Source: an uncultured Colwellia sp. (GTDB lineage: Bacteria; Pseudomonadota; Gammaproteobacteria; Enterobacterales; Alteromonadaceae). From it: DNA of 36,717 bases. Below the pieces are notes generated by a model, which saw nothing but the letters and a program-made list of their open reading frames with translations, had not been told where the DNA came from and ran no database searches. Location of the stretch: positions 1-36,717 of the forward strand of contig CAJXUN010000046.1 in the NCBI GenBank assembly GCA_913061475.1, given 5' to 3'. Made by a program: the position numbers and the translations under genes. Numbering within the stretch: the first letter of the stretch is position 1; every line of letters starts with the position of its first letter. Positions 23,466 to 31,718 of this stretch are shown here, piece by piece.

Positions 23466-23470
23466 GACAT

Positions 23471-23514
23471 AAAAAAGCCACTTGAACAGTTATTAAAACT
23501 ATTGCTAAGTGGCT
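23471..23514 (-). terminator. Island-supplied terminator for tRNA-Pro
   Basis: Arms AGCCACTT (23476-23483) and AAGTGGCT (23507-23514) form a hairpin whose minus-strand exit is followed by a T run (the A run at 23471-23476). It lies 19 bases beyond the tRNA CCA end and replaces the original terminator at 3493-3525. Confidence 0.75.
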
Positions 23515-23529
23515 AATTTATATTACTTT

Positions 23530-23593
23530 AATTGGTCGGAGTAGCAAGATTCGAACTTGCGACCTCACGTCCCCCAGACGCACGCGCTACCAA
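23530..23593. repeat. Right attachment repeat
   Basis: This 64-bp sequence is identical to 3527-3590. It forms the 3' part of the intact tRNA-Pro gene plus three flanking bases. Divergence begins at 23594 on one side and 23529 on the other. Confidence 0.92.
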
Positions 23594-23609
23594 GCTGCGC
23601 TATACCCCG
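23533..23609 (-). tRNA. tRNA-Pro (anticodon GGG)
   Basis: The 77-nucleotide minus-strand gene folds into a normal cloverleaf: acceptor CGGGGTA pairing with TACTCCG, D stem GCGC/GCGC, anticodon loop CTGGGGG with GGG at 23573-23575, T arm GCAAG-TTCGAAT-CTTGC, and encoded CCA. It is the integration target of the island; its 3' 61 nucleotides are repeated at 3530-3590. The gene stays intact because the island carries an identical 3' end. Confidence 0.95.
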
Positions 23610-23707
23610 AATATAAGCTTAATGGGAATTAAAGCTTATGTGCGTTATATTAATGCATTATGCATCTAATGCAATGAAAAAACACACCATCGCGGTCAAG
23701 CGACTAA

Positions 23708-25405
23708 TTATTGTACGTTATTCTCTTGTTTACTGAATTGTTTGATAAAATGTACACCATCTATCATCAATGGAAAGTCTGGTTTTACCGTAATGGGCGC
23801 GGCCAGTTGTATAGAATAACTTTGAAAATTACCATTTTGATCGACAAACATAGATTTATCTTTATTAAAAACCGCGATGCCGTTGTCCATGGTATTAGCA
23901 ATGATACGATCATTTTCTAGGTGCTTAATGTCGTTACCATTACTATAAGTTTTAGTGGCAATGTCACACGTGAGCCACTGTTTAATCAAGGTGGGTTGCA
24001 CGTCCATATGACTGGTCAGTTCATCAACAGACTTACTTTTGCTGTTTGGCAATACCAATAGCGCAGGTTTAATTGATAAGCTTGTTTCGGTTGAACTGTT
24101 ACCAATTGAACTGATCCAAAGAATATCTTTTTGTTGCTTCTTATTTTGAGCTGAAATTAAGGCATCTAAAAACAATTCAAATTGATAACTATTGTTACCT
24201 TTAAAATAAAATACATGTAAACCAGGTGTGTAACTATTAAGTTTATCGGCAAATATTAAACTGGAAATATCATCTAATTTACTTGTTACTGGAAATAGTT
24301 GCTCGGTAATACTGGCTAAACCATTAGCGTTTACAATCGAGTTTTCACTGTTATCTTCACCGACAACCGTAAATGATTTAGTCAGTTTTTTCTTGGCTAT
24401 TATTTGCAGTAACAAGGGCTGAGCTTGTTGTGCCATAACACCATCTTTGTAAATGCTCGGTAAGCTGAAAAACAAGTTAAACCACGCATCTTTTGGTAAC
24501 GCGTTATCAATGTGGTTATCAAGTGAGAGCTTGCCACGCTTGATTCTTTGCTTAATTTTATCTAATTGCTGTATTTGTAAGGTTTGGTCAGTGATTATCA
24601 TAAAAACAGACTGTTCTATGCTGCTTTCACTTGAACATTGCCCTTGATAAAGTGGATATTGAGGTACCGCGTCAGTAAAAGCAAGTGGGCTGGTGCGGCG
24701 AGCAATATAGTCAACTTCATCGAACATACCATATTTGGTTAATAAGGTTTTTGCCGTTGAAGGATACGACAGCGGTAAAACAGTATCTTGGCGTAATACG
24801 TCATATTCAAGGTTTGCGTCTGCCCATATGTGTACGATATGACTTAAAAAGAAAAATGCGACTAACGGTATGACAATAAAACGAGCAAAGATGGTTTTTT
24901 GTAATTCTTTAAGGTGTTTCCAGGCGTAATTTGAAGTGATAAGTTCAAAAGATAAGATCACCATAGTCAACACTAAACTGACAAACCAAAAGGCTCGACT
25001 ATTTTGCTGAATTTCATTGCTAATAAGTTCGAGTATTTGTGCACTCGATGAAATATTTAAATGATAACCTAATTGTGTGTATATATAGGCGTCGAGTAAT
25101 AATAGCAGTAACTCAACGGTAAAAATGATAGAAGCGACAACCCGAATAAACCGTGTGCGCGGAAATAATATGATGATCGGGAACAAAATGAGTACAAAAC
25201 TCATAAAAGTTAAGAACGCCATATGGCTTAACCAAGTGGTCACCAAATAGGTTTTACCTAACAAGGTGTTAGGCATTGATTCACTTAATATATAAATTGA
25301 CGATAATAATATCGCCGCAATAATATTAAAAAAAGTGAACCAGTGGCTCCAGCTAACTAATTGTAATAGGCGCTTACTATAGGGTTTTGATTCAAATGAA
25401 ACCAT
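23708..25405 (-). CDS. yejM: YejM/LapC-like inner membrane protein (DUF3413 and sulfatase-like domain)
   Basis: This 565-residue protein has five N-terminal membrane helices (DUF3413, about 1-190) and a periplasmic alkaline-phosphatase/sulfatase-like domain (about 245-540). YejM (PbgA, LapC) senses lipopolysaccharide at the inner membrane and controls LpxC breakdown through LapB, so it is essential in E. coli. The periplasmic domain here lacks an evident sulfatase catalytic Cys/Ser signature, in keeping with a sensing role. It is slightly shorter than the E. coli protein. It follows yejL by 56 bases on the same strand, the enterobacterial order. Confidence 0.92.
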   Translation of the reverse strand: MVSFESKPYSKRLLQLVSWSHWFTFFNIIAAILLSSIYILSESMPNTLLGKTYLVTTWLSHMAFLTFMSFVLILFPIIILFPRTRFIRVVASIIFTVELLLLLLDAYIYTQLGYHLNISSSAQILELISNEIQQNSRAFWFVSLVLTMVILSFELITSNYAWKHLKELQKTIFARFIVIPLVAFFFLSHIVHIWADANLEYDVLRQDTVLPLSYPSTAKTLLTKYGMFDEVDYIARRTSPLAFTDAVPQYPLYQGQCSSESSIEQSVFMIITDQTLQIQQLDKIKQRIKRGKLSLDNHIDNALPKDAWFNLFFSLPSIYKDGVMAQQAQPLLLQIIAKKKLTKSFTVVGEDNSENSIVNANGLASITEQLFPVTSKLDDISSLIFADKLNSYTPGLHVFYFKGNNSYQFELFLDALISAQNKKQQKDILWISSIGNSSTETSLSIKPALLVLPNSKSKSVDELTSHMDVQPTLIKQWLTCDIATKTYSNGNDIKHLENDRIIANTMDNGIAVFNKDKSMFVDQNGNFQSYSIQLAAPITVKPDFPLMIDGVHFIKQFSKQENNVQ

Positions 25406-25461
25406 TGCGTCGTCTAATTCTCTTATTATTGTTAATAATTGTCGCTTTAAAGTTATACGAT

Positions 25462-25683
25462 TTATTTAGATTTTTGTATAGATTGTTTTAATGCACTGGT
25501 AAAATTGTTTACTATGACTTCTCGTTGCTTTTCTGGCACATTATTTATAATAATTTCTGTCAGGGTATTTCCTAGGCACATCAGCGCTAGATCGGGGGTT
25601 GCAGACTCTTTTACGAGTACGTCATGCAATTCTTTAATAATTTTTTCTACACGTTCGTTGGAATACTTGGATACAATAGGCAT
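25462..25683 (-). CDS. yejL: UPF0352 family protein YejL
   Basis: This 73-residue protein begins [19 protein letters not shown], the conserved UPF0352 start, so ATG 25683 is preferred over an in-frame GTG three codons upstream. A central LALMCLGN segment matches the family. UPF0352 proteins are small helical dimers of unknown function. It is in the usual yejL-yejM unit and divergent from yejK, with 78 bases between the two starts holding both promoters. Confidence 0.92.
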   Translation of the reverse strand: MPIVSKYSNERVEKIIKELHDVLVKESATPDLALMCLGNTLTEIIINNVPEKQREVIVNNFTSALKQSIQKSK

Positions 25684-25761
25684 CTTAAACACTTAATGGT
25701 AATTTAATAAACAGACTTAAGTTTATCAAATGCCCGAACAATATAATACTGACCTTTATCT

Positions 25762-26856
25762 ATGAGCTTAATAATTTCGAACATTGCACTGCATTTTTTA
25801 ACAAAAAAAGAAGAAACCGGTGAAGTTTTACTCAGGTTAGGTCCTGAAAATGTTGCAGCTAGCAGCAAAATAGAAAGCTTTGTCGATGCCCTACATAAAA
25901 TTTACAACAGTAAAGGTAGTAAGGCATACGGTCATTTCTCTTCAATGCCAGCTGAGGGTGAAAGTGCTCGGTTTGTTGACATTATGGAAAGTTATTTAGG
26001 TGATGTTCAAAGTTTTCACCAATTTAGCAGTCAAGCAGCAAATTTACTGAAAAATGAATTAGAAAAATACGACCTTGCTGAAACTGGCTATCTGATTGTT
26101 TGTCATTATGAATATATGGGCGGTCGCTATTTATTGGCGGCGATAATTCCGATTTCAGAACATTATTCTGTCGACGGCGAATTGAATATTTCTGCTGATC
26201 AGCATTTAGATACCAATAAACTGCAACTAGCCGCCCGTATTGACTTGTTCGACTACCAAGACAATGCCGAAGGTAATCGTTATATTTCGTTTATTAAAGG
26301 TCGAGCGGGTAGAAAGGTATCTGACTTTTTCTTAGACTTTTTAAGTTGTGAAGAAGGCTTAAACTCAAAAGAGCAAACGCAAACGTTAGTTCAAGCCGTA
26401 GAAGACTTTGTGGCCGTTAATCAGTTTGATGCCAATGAAAAGCAGCAAACGCGCAAAGAGCTATTAAGCTATTGCAAAGAACAAAAAGAATCCGCACAAG
26501 ATGTTTCGTTACAAGAGCTTGGTAATGTCATAAAAACTGAAGAAAGCGGGCAAGACTTTTACAAATTTTGCCAAGATCAATCATATCCTATTGAAGAATC
26601 CTTCCCTCATGATCAAGCGGTTGTGAACAAGGTAACTAAGTATTCGGGTTACGGTAACGGTATTAGCTTAAGCTTTGAGCGTAGTCATTTTGGTCAAGAT
26701 GTGGTTTATAATCAGGCCAACGAAAGCATTACCATATTTAAAGTGCCACCAAACTTAAAGGCGCAATTGCTGGCCTTGTTAGAAAATAACGCCAAGCAAA
26801 GTCAGCCACCATCAATGGCAATTGAGTCACATGATGACTCAGAAAACGAATTTTAA
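25762..26856 (+). CDS. yejK: Nucleoid-associated protein NdpA/YejK
   Basis: This 364-residue protein fits the NdpA/YejK family through its start (MSLIISNIALHFLTKKEE), the RLGPENVAAS segment, YEYMGGRYLLAAIIP (about 112-126) and FIKGRAGRKVSDFF. It is a cytoplasmic protein that associates with the nucleoid; its exact action is not known. It is about 30 residues longer than E. coli YejK, mostly through a polar C-terminal tail. It is divergent from yejL, the conserved arrangement in gammaproteobacteria. Confidence 0.93.
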   Translation: MSLIISNIALHFLTKKEETGEVLLRLGPENVAASSKIESFVDALHKIYNSKGSKAYGHFSSMPAEGESARFVDIMESYLGDVQSFHQFSSQAANLLKNELEKYDLAETGYLIVCHYEYMGGRYLLAAIIPISEHYSVDGELNISADQHLDTNKLQLAARIDLFDYQDNAEGNRYISFIKGRAGRKVSDFFLDFLSCEEGLNSKEQTQTLVQAVEDFVAVNQFDANEKQQTRKELLSYCKEQKESAQDVSLQELGNVIKTEESGQDFYKFCQDQSYPIEESFPHDQAVVNKVTKYSGYGNGISLSFERSHFGQDVVYNQANESITIFKVPPNLKAQLLALLENNAKQSQPPSMAIESHDDSENEF

Positions 26857-26945
26857 CGCTAAAGCAATATCAGCGAAGTTAAAAATACATTAAATGTTGC
26901 CAGAAAACGGCAATAGCAAACGCATAGCATTAATTAGGAAAGAAA

Positions 26946-27977
26946 ATGACAACAATTACAATCACGCGTCCCGACGATTGGCATGTACATTTGCGCGATG
27001 GCGCAGCTTTAAATAACACGGTAGCGGACATTAGTCGCTATTTTGGTCGCGCGATTGTTATGCCAAATCTTGTGCCACCGGTAACTAACGCAGAGTTAGC
27101 AAAGCAATATCATCAGCGCATTATGGCGGAAAAACCAAGCGCTCAGTTTCAACCGTTAATGGTCTTGTATTTAACCGATCAAACCACTGCAGAGGATATT
27201 ACAGCCGCGAAAGCATCAGGTATTGTGTATGCGGCTAAGCTTTACCCCGCAGGTGCAACAACGAACTCATCTTCGGGTGTGACGAATGTTGATAATATCG
27301 CTTCGGTATTAGCGGCAATGGAAGAAGTCAATATGCCGCTATTGGTGCACGGTGAAGTGACTGATCACGATATCGACATTTTCGATCGTGAAGCGGTGTT
27401 TATCGACACCATTTTGCGTCCATTAGTTGCTAAATATCCAACATTAAAAATCGTGTTAGAACACATCACCACTAAAAACGCGGTTGATTTTGTTAAAGCG
27501 GCCAGTGATAACGTAGCTGCCACTATTACCGTTCACCACTTATTATTTAACCGAAATCATATGTTAGTTGGCGGTATTCGTCCTCATTTTTACTGCTTAC
27601 CCATACTTAAGCGTAATATTCATCAGCATGCGTTAATTGAAGCGGCTACCAGTGGTAGTGCGAAATTTTTCTTAGGTACAGATTCAGCGCCGCATCCACA
27701 AAGTGCTAAAGAGTCAGCTTGTGGTTGTGCTGGTGCTTATACCGCACACGCGGCTATTGAATTATATGCAGAAGCATTTGAACAAGCCGGTGCGCTTGAT
27801 AAACTTGAAGCATTTGCCAGCTTAAACGGTCCAAGGTTTTATAACTTACCAATTAACAATGATAAAATTACCTTAGAAAAAGCAGCATGGCCAGTCCCTG
27901 CAACGATGGCGTTTGGTGATGATATTGTTGTGCCTATTCGTGCAAGTGAAACGATTGCTTGGCAAGTGAAAGTTTAG
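26946..27977 (+). CDS. pyrC: Dihydroorotase (class II)
   Basis: This 343-residue enzyme interconverts carbamoyl-aspartate and dihydroorotate, the third step of pyrimidine synthesis. Metal ligands are visible: His13 and His15 (DWHVHLRDG), Lys98 (AAKLYPAG, carboxylated in the family), His135 (LVHGEV), His173 (LEHITT) and Asp246 (GTDSAPH). Length equals E. coli PyrC. AGGAAAG lies just before the ATG. The gene downstream starts ten bases after the stop, so they are probably co-transcribed. Confidence 0.97.
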   Translation: MTTITITRPDDWHVHLRDGAALNNTVADISRYFGRAIVMPNLVPPVTNAELAKQYHQRIMAEKPSAQFQPLMVLYLTDQTTAEDITAAKASGIVYAAKLYPAGATTNSSSGVTNVDNIASVLAAMEEVNMPLLVHGEVTDHDIDIFDREAVFIDTILRPLVAKYPTLKIVLEHITTKNAVDFVKAASDNVAATITVHHLLFNRNHMLVGGIRPHFYCLPILKRNIHQHALIEAATSGSAKFFLGTDSAPHPQSAKESACGCAGAYTAHAAIELYAEAFEQAGALDKLEAFASLNGPRFYNLPINNDKITLEKAAWPVPATMAFGDDIVVPIRASETIAWQVKV

Positions 27978-27987
27978 GAGATTACAC

Positions 27988-28869
27988 ATGCAGTTATTTG
28001 TAAATGATTTGACCGTAATCGACTTTTCTTATTGTTGTCCGCAGCGCGGTATTGTTGGTGAAAGCTGGATAGTTGATGTTTTACTTGACGGTAGCTTAAA
28101 TGAAATGAGTATGGTGCTTGATTTTGCCGTGGTTAAAAAGCAAATTAAAGCCATCATTGATGACGCGGTTGATCATAAATTGTTGCTACCAATGCTTGAT
28201 AGCGCAATAAGCGTTGCAGACTCTACTTATCGAGCAGGTCATGACTTTGTTGATTTTACCTCAAAGCAAGGTAACTACTACTTACAATCGCCAAGTTGCG
28301 CCTTTGCGAAAATAGCGTGTGAGCAAATTGATATTACCTCAGTAACCACATACTTAACCACTATTATTCTTGCGCAATTGCCGAAGAATGTTCAAGGCTT
28401 AACGCTAAACTTACGGGCAGAAAACATTGACGGGGCATACTATCATTACACCCACGGTTTAAAACTGCATGATGGAAACTGCCAGCGTATTGCCCATGGT
28501 CACCGTTCAAAAATTCATATCTATAAAGATGGCAAGCGCTCTGAAGCATTGGAAGAGGTTTGGAGTCTACGTTGGCAAGATATTTATTTGGCCAGTGAAG
28601 CGGATCGCATCGCGTTATCTGATATTGAACTATCAGCCACTGCGCTGGCTAATTTAGTACCCGATCAGCAATTATTTTCATACTTTGCGCCACAAGGTAG
28701 ATTTGATATTGCCGTACCAGGTAAAATTTTAGATGTGGTTGATTGTGATTCCACCGTTGAATTACTTGCTGATTTTATTTTGCGTCAACTTAAGCAGCAA
28801 TCGCCCAATCATGAATTTAAAGTTGTTGCTTTTGAAGGTGTGGCAAAAGGAGCTATTGCTAATGGCTAA
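27988..28869 (+). CDS. Tandem 6-pyruvoyl-tetrahydropterin synthase/QueD-like protein
   Basis: This 293-residue protein resembles a duplicated PTPS/QueD fold, about twice the length of a single QueD. The first half has DFSYCCPQRGIVGESW (about 12-27), where the family has a zinc-binding His. The second half has YYHYTHGLKLHDGNC (about 151-165) and AHGHRSKI (about 169-176), with the histidines expected for metal and catalysis. Related proteins occur next to pyrC or M23 peptidases in Alteromonadales. The true substrate is unknown; the first half seems to have lost metal ligands. AGGAG precedes the ATG and it overlaps the next gene by eight bases. Confidence 0.75.
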   Translation: MQLFVNDLTVIDFSYCCPQRGIVGESWIVDVLLDGSLNEMSMVLDFAVVKKQIKAIIDDAVDHKLLLPMLDSAISVADSTYRAGHDFVDFTSKQGNYYLQSPSCAFAKIACEQIDITSVTTYLTTIILAQLPKNVQGLTLNLRAENIDGAYYHYTHGLKLHDGNCQRIAHGHRSKIHIYKDGKRSEALEEVWSLRWQDIYLASEADRIALSDIELSATALANLVPDQQLFSYFAPQGRFDIAVPGKILDVVDCDSTVELLADFILRQLKQQSPNHEFKVVAFEGVAKGAIANG

Positions 28870-29689
28870 AACGTTTTCATCGCTAATAAGTGCCACGTTT
28901 ATCTGTGTATTGATGTTATCGACTACATCAGCGCATGCACAATTAACCAAGCAATTTTTTCAAGGCGCATTAATTGTTGGCAAAACCGCACCTGAAAATA
29001 AAGTCATGCTTAATGGTAAGGCTATTAAAGTGTCTGCAAACGGTGATTACGCGCTAGGCTTTAGTCGCGATGAAAAAAACAATAGTGAATTAGTGATCAT
29101 TAGTCCGAACGGCCAACGAGAAAAAACCACCTTAACGCCGCTAAAACGTGAATACAATATTCAAAAAGTGGAAGGTATCGCTAAAAAAATAATGAACCCC
29201 AATAAAAAAGCTAATATTCGTGCGGGAGAAGATAATAAAAAAATCTCCGCAGCGCGAACAGTTGATAGTGATTTAACGGCTTTTGCACAGGGATTTGTTG
29301 CACCTATTGACGGTATAATTACCGGTATTTATGGCAGCCAACGTTATTATAATGGCGTGCCTAAACGACCTCATTATGGTTTAGATTATGCAGGTAAAAA
29401 GGGCGATCCGGTAAAATCGCCTGCTGATGGCATCATACTTATGTACGTGCCTGATATGTTTTATTCTGGCGGCACCATGATCATAGACCATGGTCACGGG
29501 GTAAGCTCAACATTTTTGCATTTGAGCGATTCATATGTCAAAGTTGGCGATAAAGTAAACAAAGGGCAACTTGTTGCAGCTGTCGGATCAAGCGGAAGAG
29601 CTACAGGCCCTCATCTAGATTGGCGCATAAATTGGTTTAATATGAAACTCGATCCTGCGTTAGTATTAAAACTTAAGCCTTTAAAATAG
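28862..29689 (+). CDS. Secreted M23-family metallopeptidase
   Basis: This 275-residue protein has a signal peptide (about 1-26, ending AHA), a beta-rich domain (about 30-100) and an M23/LytM domain (about 140-260). Zinc and catalytic positions are His171 and Asp175 (HYGLD), His220 (FLHLS) and His251 (PHLDW). The canonical HxH is HLD here, placing Asp253 at the third zinc-ligand position, a variant I recall in marine relatives. It should cut peptidoglycan crosslinks. The start at 28862 is chosen from AGGAG at about 28847 and the signal peptide; longer frames upstream run through the previous gene. Confidence 0.88.
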   Translation: MAKTFSSLISATFICVLMLSTTSAHAQLTKQFFQGALIVGKTAPENKVMLNGKAIKVSANGDYALGFSRDEKNNSELVIISPNGQREKTTLTPLKREYNIQKVEGIAKKIMNPNKKANIRAGEDNKKISAARTVDSDLTAFAQGFVAPIDGIITGIYGSQRYYNGVPKRPHYGLDYAGKKGDPVKSPADGIILMYVPDMFYSGGTMIIDHGHGVSSTFLHLSDSYVKVGDKVNKGQLVAAVGSSGRATGPHLDWRINWFNMKLDPALVLKLKPLK

Positions 29690-29723
29690 CAATTCCATTA
29701 ACAAAGGCGATATTAGGGGCTGT

Positions 29724-30479
29724 ATGAAAAAATTTATTATCGTCTTTTGTCTCTTCATTAGTTTCGCCAGTCATACTAAAGATCTACAAGTAGGCTGGGA
29801 ACTTTGGTATCCCTATCAATATCGTAATAGTCAGCAAGAATTACTTGGCTTGGACATTGAAATATTTAACGCTGTTTTTGCTAAAGCGGGTTATACAACA
29901 GGGTTAACAGAACTCCCATGGAAGCGGCATTTACACTACATTAAAACCGGCGAAATGGACGTTGCGATGGGCGCATCATTAAGCGAAGATAGATTGCGTT
30001 ACGCTATATTTAGTCAACCTTATCGTAAAGAAATTGTTAAGTTGTATGTTAGAAAAGGCCAAGCAGATACTATTACGATTAAAAACCTCTCAGAGTTGAC
30101 AACGAGTAAATTCATGTTGGGTATTGAAAGCGGATATTATTATGGTGAGCAATACCATGAGCTAATGAAAACTAGCCAATTTCAAGAACATATAGTTGAA
30201 GTCGTTGATATTGAAGAAAATGTTACATTACTATTGGCTGGGCACATTGATGGTTTTCTTGTTGATCCCGCAACCATTAAAGCTTTTTCTAGTAAATACC
30301 AAATGAATGGAGAATTTGAACAGCATCCTTTAAATATCTATCAAGCAGGAATTCATTTTATGTTCAGTAAAAAGTCGGTAAGCCCGAAAGTGGTAAAAAA
30401 TATTGATCAAGCCATTACTGACTTAGCAGCATCGGGGGAGCTAGACAGAATTATTAATAAATGGAGCGCATTAAATTGA
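29724..30479 (+). CDS. Periplasmic solute-binding protein, family 3
   Basis: This 251-residue protein has a signal peptide (about 1-18) and the SBP_bac_3 layout: VGWELWYPYQYRN start, LLGLDIEIFNAVFAKAGYT (about 39-57), WKRHLHYIKTGEMDVAMGAS and a C-terminal helix ending LDRIINKWS. Such proteins bind amino acids or similar small polar solutes in the periplasm. No transporter permease or ATPase is adjacent, so it may be an orphan or sensor-type binding protein, as is frequent in Alteromonadales. AGGGG precedes the ATG. Confidence 0.88.
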   Translation: MKKFIIVFCLFISFASHTKDLQVGWELWYPYQYRNSQQELLGLDIEIFNAVFAKAGYTTGLTELPWKRHLHYIKTGEMDVAMGASLSEDRLRYAIFSQPYRKEIVKLYVRKGQADTITIKNLSELTTSKFMLGIESGYYYGEQYHELMKTSQFQEHIVEVVDIEENVTLLLAGHIDGFLVDPATIKAFSSKYQMNGEFEQHPLNIYQAGIHFMFSKKSVSPKVVKNIDQAITDLAASGELDRIINKWSALN

Positions 30480-30619
30480 TCTTCGGTTGAAGTTAGACCG
30501 CATAATATCGCTTGAGGTTACTATCAAATATCGCCGCAGGTTCTAGCTACGTTGACTTGTGGTTGTTTAGAGACTGTAGAGTTTTCAAAATACCCCCGTT
30601 AATGTCGAGCATAGTGCTA

Positions 30620-30645
30620 AATTTCATCGATAAATAGATGAAATT
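30620..30645. repeat. Inverted repeat AATTTCATC/GATGAAATT
   Basis: Perfect nine-base arms surround an eight-base loop in the 254-base gap after the solute-binding protein gene. No T run follows on the plus strand. It may be a weak terminator or operator. Confidence 0.35.
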
Positions 30646-30733
30646 GAAATACGCTTTCATGGCAAATAACAATACCACCTCTTCAGCAAAAGCCGATATT
30701 TTTCAAAGGACTCAATAATTTAATTTATAAATT

Positions 30734-31030
30734 ATGTTGATAAAAAAACACCTAAGAAAGGCTATGTGGCAATTTTTCATCATAGCAATTTTATATCAAA
30801 TACTATGGCAGTGCGCCTTTTGGTGGTTATTTCACCATGATGTTCTACTTGCCAATGCTCAAGTCATTATTTTGTTTAAATTGACGGCAGAGTTAGCTTT
30901 GTATTTGTTTTTTACTTTATATTTTATTATCTTAACGCGTAGTGATCAAAAGCGTATAAAATTACTGATATATTGCCCTATGGTAATGTTATGCGCTATT
31001 ACACTGCATGCGTGTATGAAATATTTATAA
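30734..31030 (+). CDS. Small membrane protein of unknown function
   Basis: This 98-residue protein is predicted to have three membrane helices (about 12-33, 41-67 and 76-94) with a basic loop RSDQKRIK between the last two. I do not recognise a family. There is no clear ribosome site before ATG 30734. It starts a run of small plus-strand genes that continues with the TM2 protein 26 bases later, so they may be co-transcribed. Confidence 0.6.
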   Translation: MLIKKHLRKAMWQFFIIAILYQILWQCAFWWLFHHDVLLANAQVIILFKLTAELALYLFFTLYFIILTRSDQKRIKLLIYCPMVMLCAITLHACMKYL

Positions 31031-31056
31031 TAACTGACGACAAATAAGGGAATAGC

Positions 31057-31383
31057 ATGAATACAACGGTTTTTTGTCGTTACTGTGGCGATCATATCAA
31101 TGATAGCGCTAAAAACTGCCAACATTGTGGTGCAGAGCAACACTTACCCAGTGCTTTTGGCGGTGTTGCCAGTAAAAATGCTCAAGGCATATTTGCCTTC
31201 ATATATTGTTTATTACTGGGGGTATTTGGCGTTCATCGTTTTGTTTATGGCAAAAAACGTAGTGGATTTGTTATGCTCTTTACCTTAGGTGGTCTTGGTA
31301 TTTGGTGGTTAGCTGATTTAATTACTATACTAGCTGGCCGATTCGAAGATGCCGACGGCAATATTTTGAGCCCAATATTTTAA
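31057..31383 (+). CDS. TM2-domain protein with N-terminal zinc ribbon
   Basis: This 108-residue protein combines a zinc ribbon, CRYC (8-11) and CQHC (21-24), with a TM2 domain of two helices (about 44-59 and 72-91). The family marks are GVFGVHRFVYGKKRSGFVML and GIWWLADL. The TM2 family is widespread and its bacterial function is not established. AAGGGA upstream supports the ATG. Confidence 0.87.
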   Translation: MNTTVFCRYCGDHINDSAKNCQHCGAEQHLPSAFGGVASKNAQGIFAFIYCLLLGVFGVHRFVYGKKRSGFVMLFTLGGLGIWWLADLITILAGRFEDADGNILSPIF

Positions 31384-31420
31384 ATTACATAAACAAGCAG
31401 CAAAGACTGCAAAGGAAATT

Positions 31421-31579
31421 ATGAAAAAATTATCATTAGTACTATTAACCGTATTTTTAACCACCGCTTGTGCACCAGAGGTTGGTAGTGAAGATTGGTG
31501 TAATCAGTTAAAAGAAAAACCAAAAGGTGATTGGACAACAACAGAAGCGAAAGATTACACCAAACACTGTATCTTTTAA
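31421..31579 (+). CDS. DUF3012 small lipoprotein
   Basis: This 52-residue lipoprotein starts MKKLSLVLLTVFLTTAC, with a lipobox ending at Cys17. The mature part GSEDWCNQLKEKPKGDW then ends KDYTKHCIF, the DUF3012 pattern with two further cysteines. AAGGAAA precedes the ATG. It is followed by a clear terminator (31626-31660). Its function is unknown. Confidence 0.88.
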   Translation: MKKLSLVLLTVFLTTACAPEVGSEDWCNQLKEKPKGDWTTTEAKDYTKHCIF

Positions 31580-31625
31580 TTCTTATCTACTTGAGTTTAA
31601 TAACTTAAATAAAAATTTAATACCA

Positions 31626-31660
31626 ACCGATAGCATGTTAACCCTGTTATCGGTTTTTTA
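31626..31660 (+). terminator. Rho-independent terminator after the lipoprotein gene
   Basis: ACCGATA (31626-31632) and TATCGGT (31648-31654) pair around a 15-base loop, followed by a T run. It separates the small-gene run from the radical SAM gene and argues against a radical SAM start upstream of it. Confidence 0.85.
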
Positions 31661-31718
31661 TTATTTTAAACCACTAAATTCAGCGGCTTTAGCTGTTGTG
31701 CATTTCGAGACTTTTTCC

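Larger units (their letters stand above)
3527..23593. mobile_element. 20.0-kb tRNA-Pro integrative island, phage-satellite-like, carrying defence genes
   Basis: The element is bounded by perfect 64-bp direct repeats (3527-3590 and 23530-23593) that contain nucleotides 17-77 of tRNA-Pro(GGG). A tyrosine integrase starts 105 bases inside the left repeat. The core is integrase, AlpA, primase, RepA-like ATPase and terminase small subunit. No large terminase, portal, capsid or tail gene is present, which argues against a full prophage. The cargo is a PEP-CTERM protein, hsdRMS, a Zorya-like operon, a DUF6988-like protein and umuDC. The gene set resembles phage-inducible chromosomal islands. An integrative element with plasmid-like replication is the alternative. 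Confidence 0.85.

Noticed and set aside
3527-23593. Complete prophage
   Set aside because: No large terminase, portal, capsid, tail or lysis genes in 20 kb.
28733-28861. N-terminal extension of the M23 peptidase frame
   Set aside because: It overlaps the previous gene; the signal peptide and ribosome site place the start at 28862.
31527-31718. N-terminal extension of the radical SAM frame
   Set aside because: It runs through the DUF3012 lipoprotein gene and a strong terminator; the family start is at 31719.
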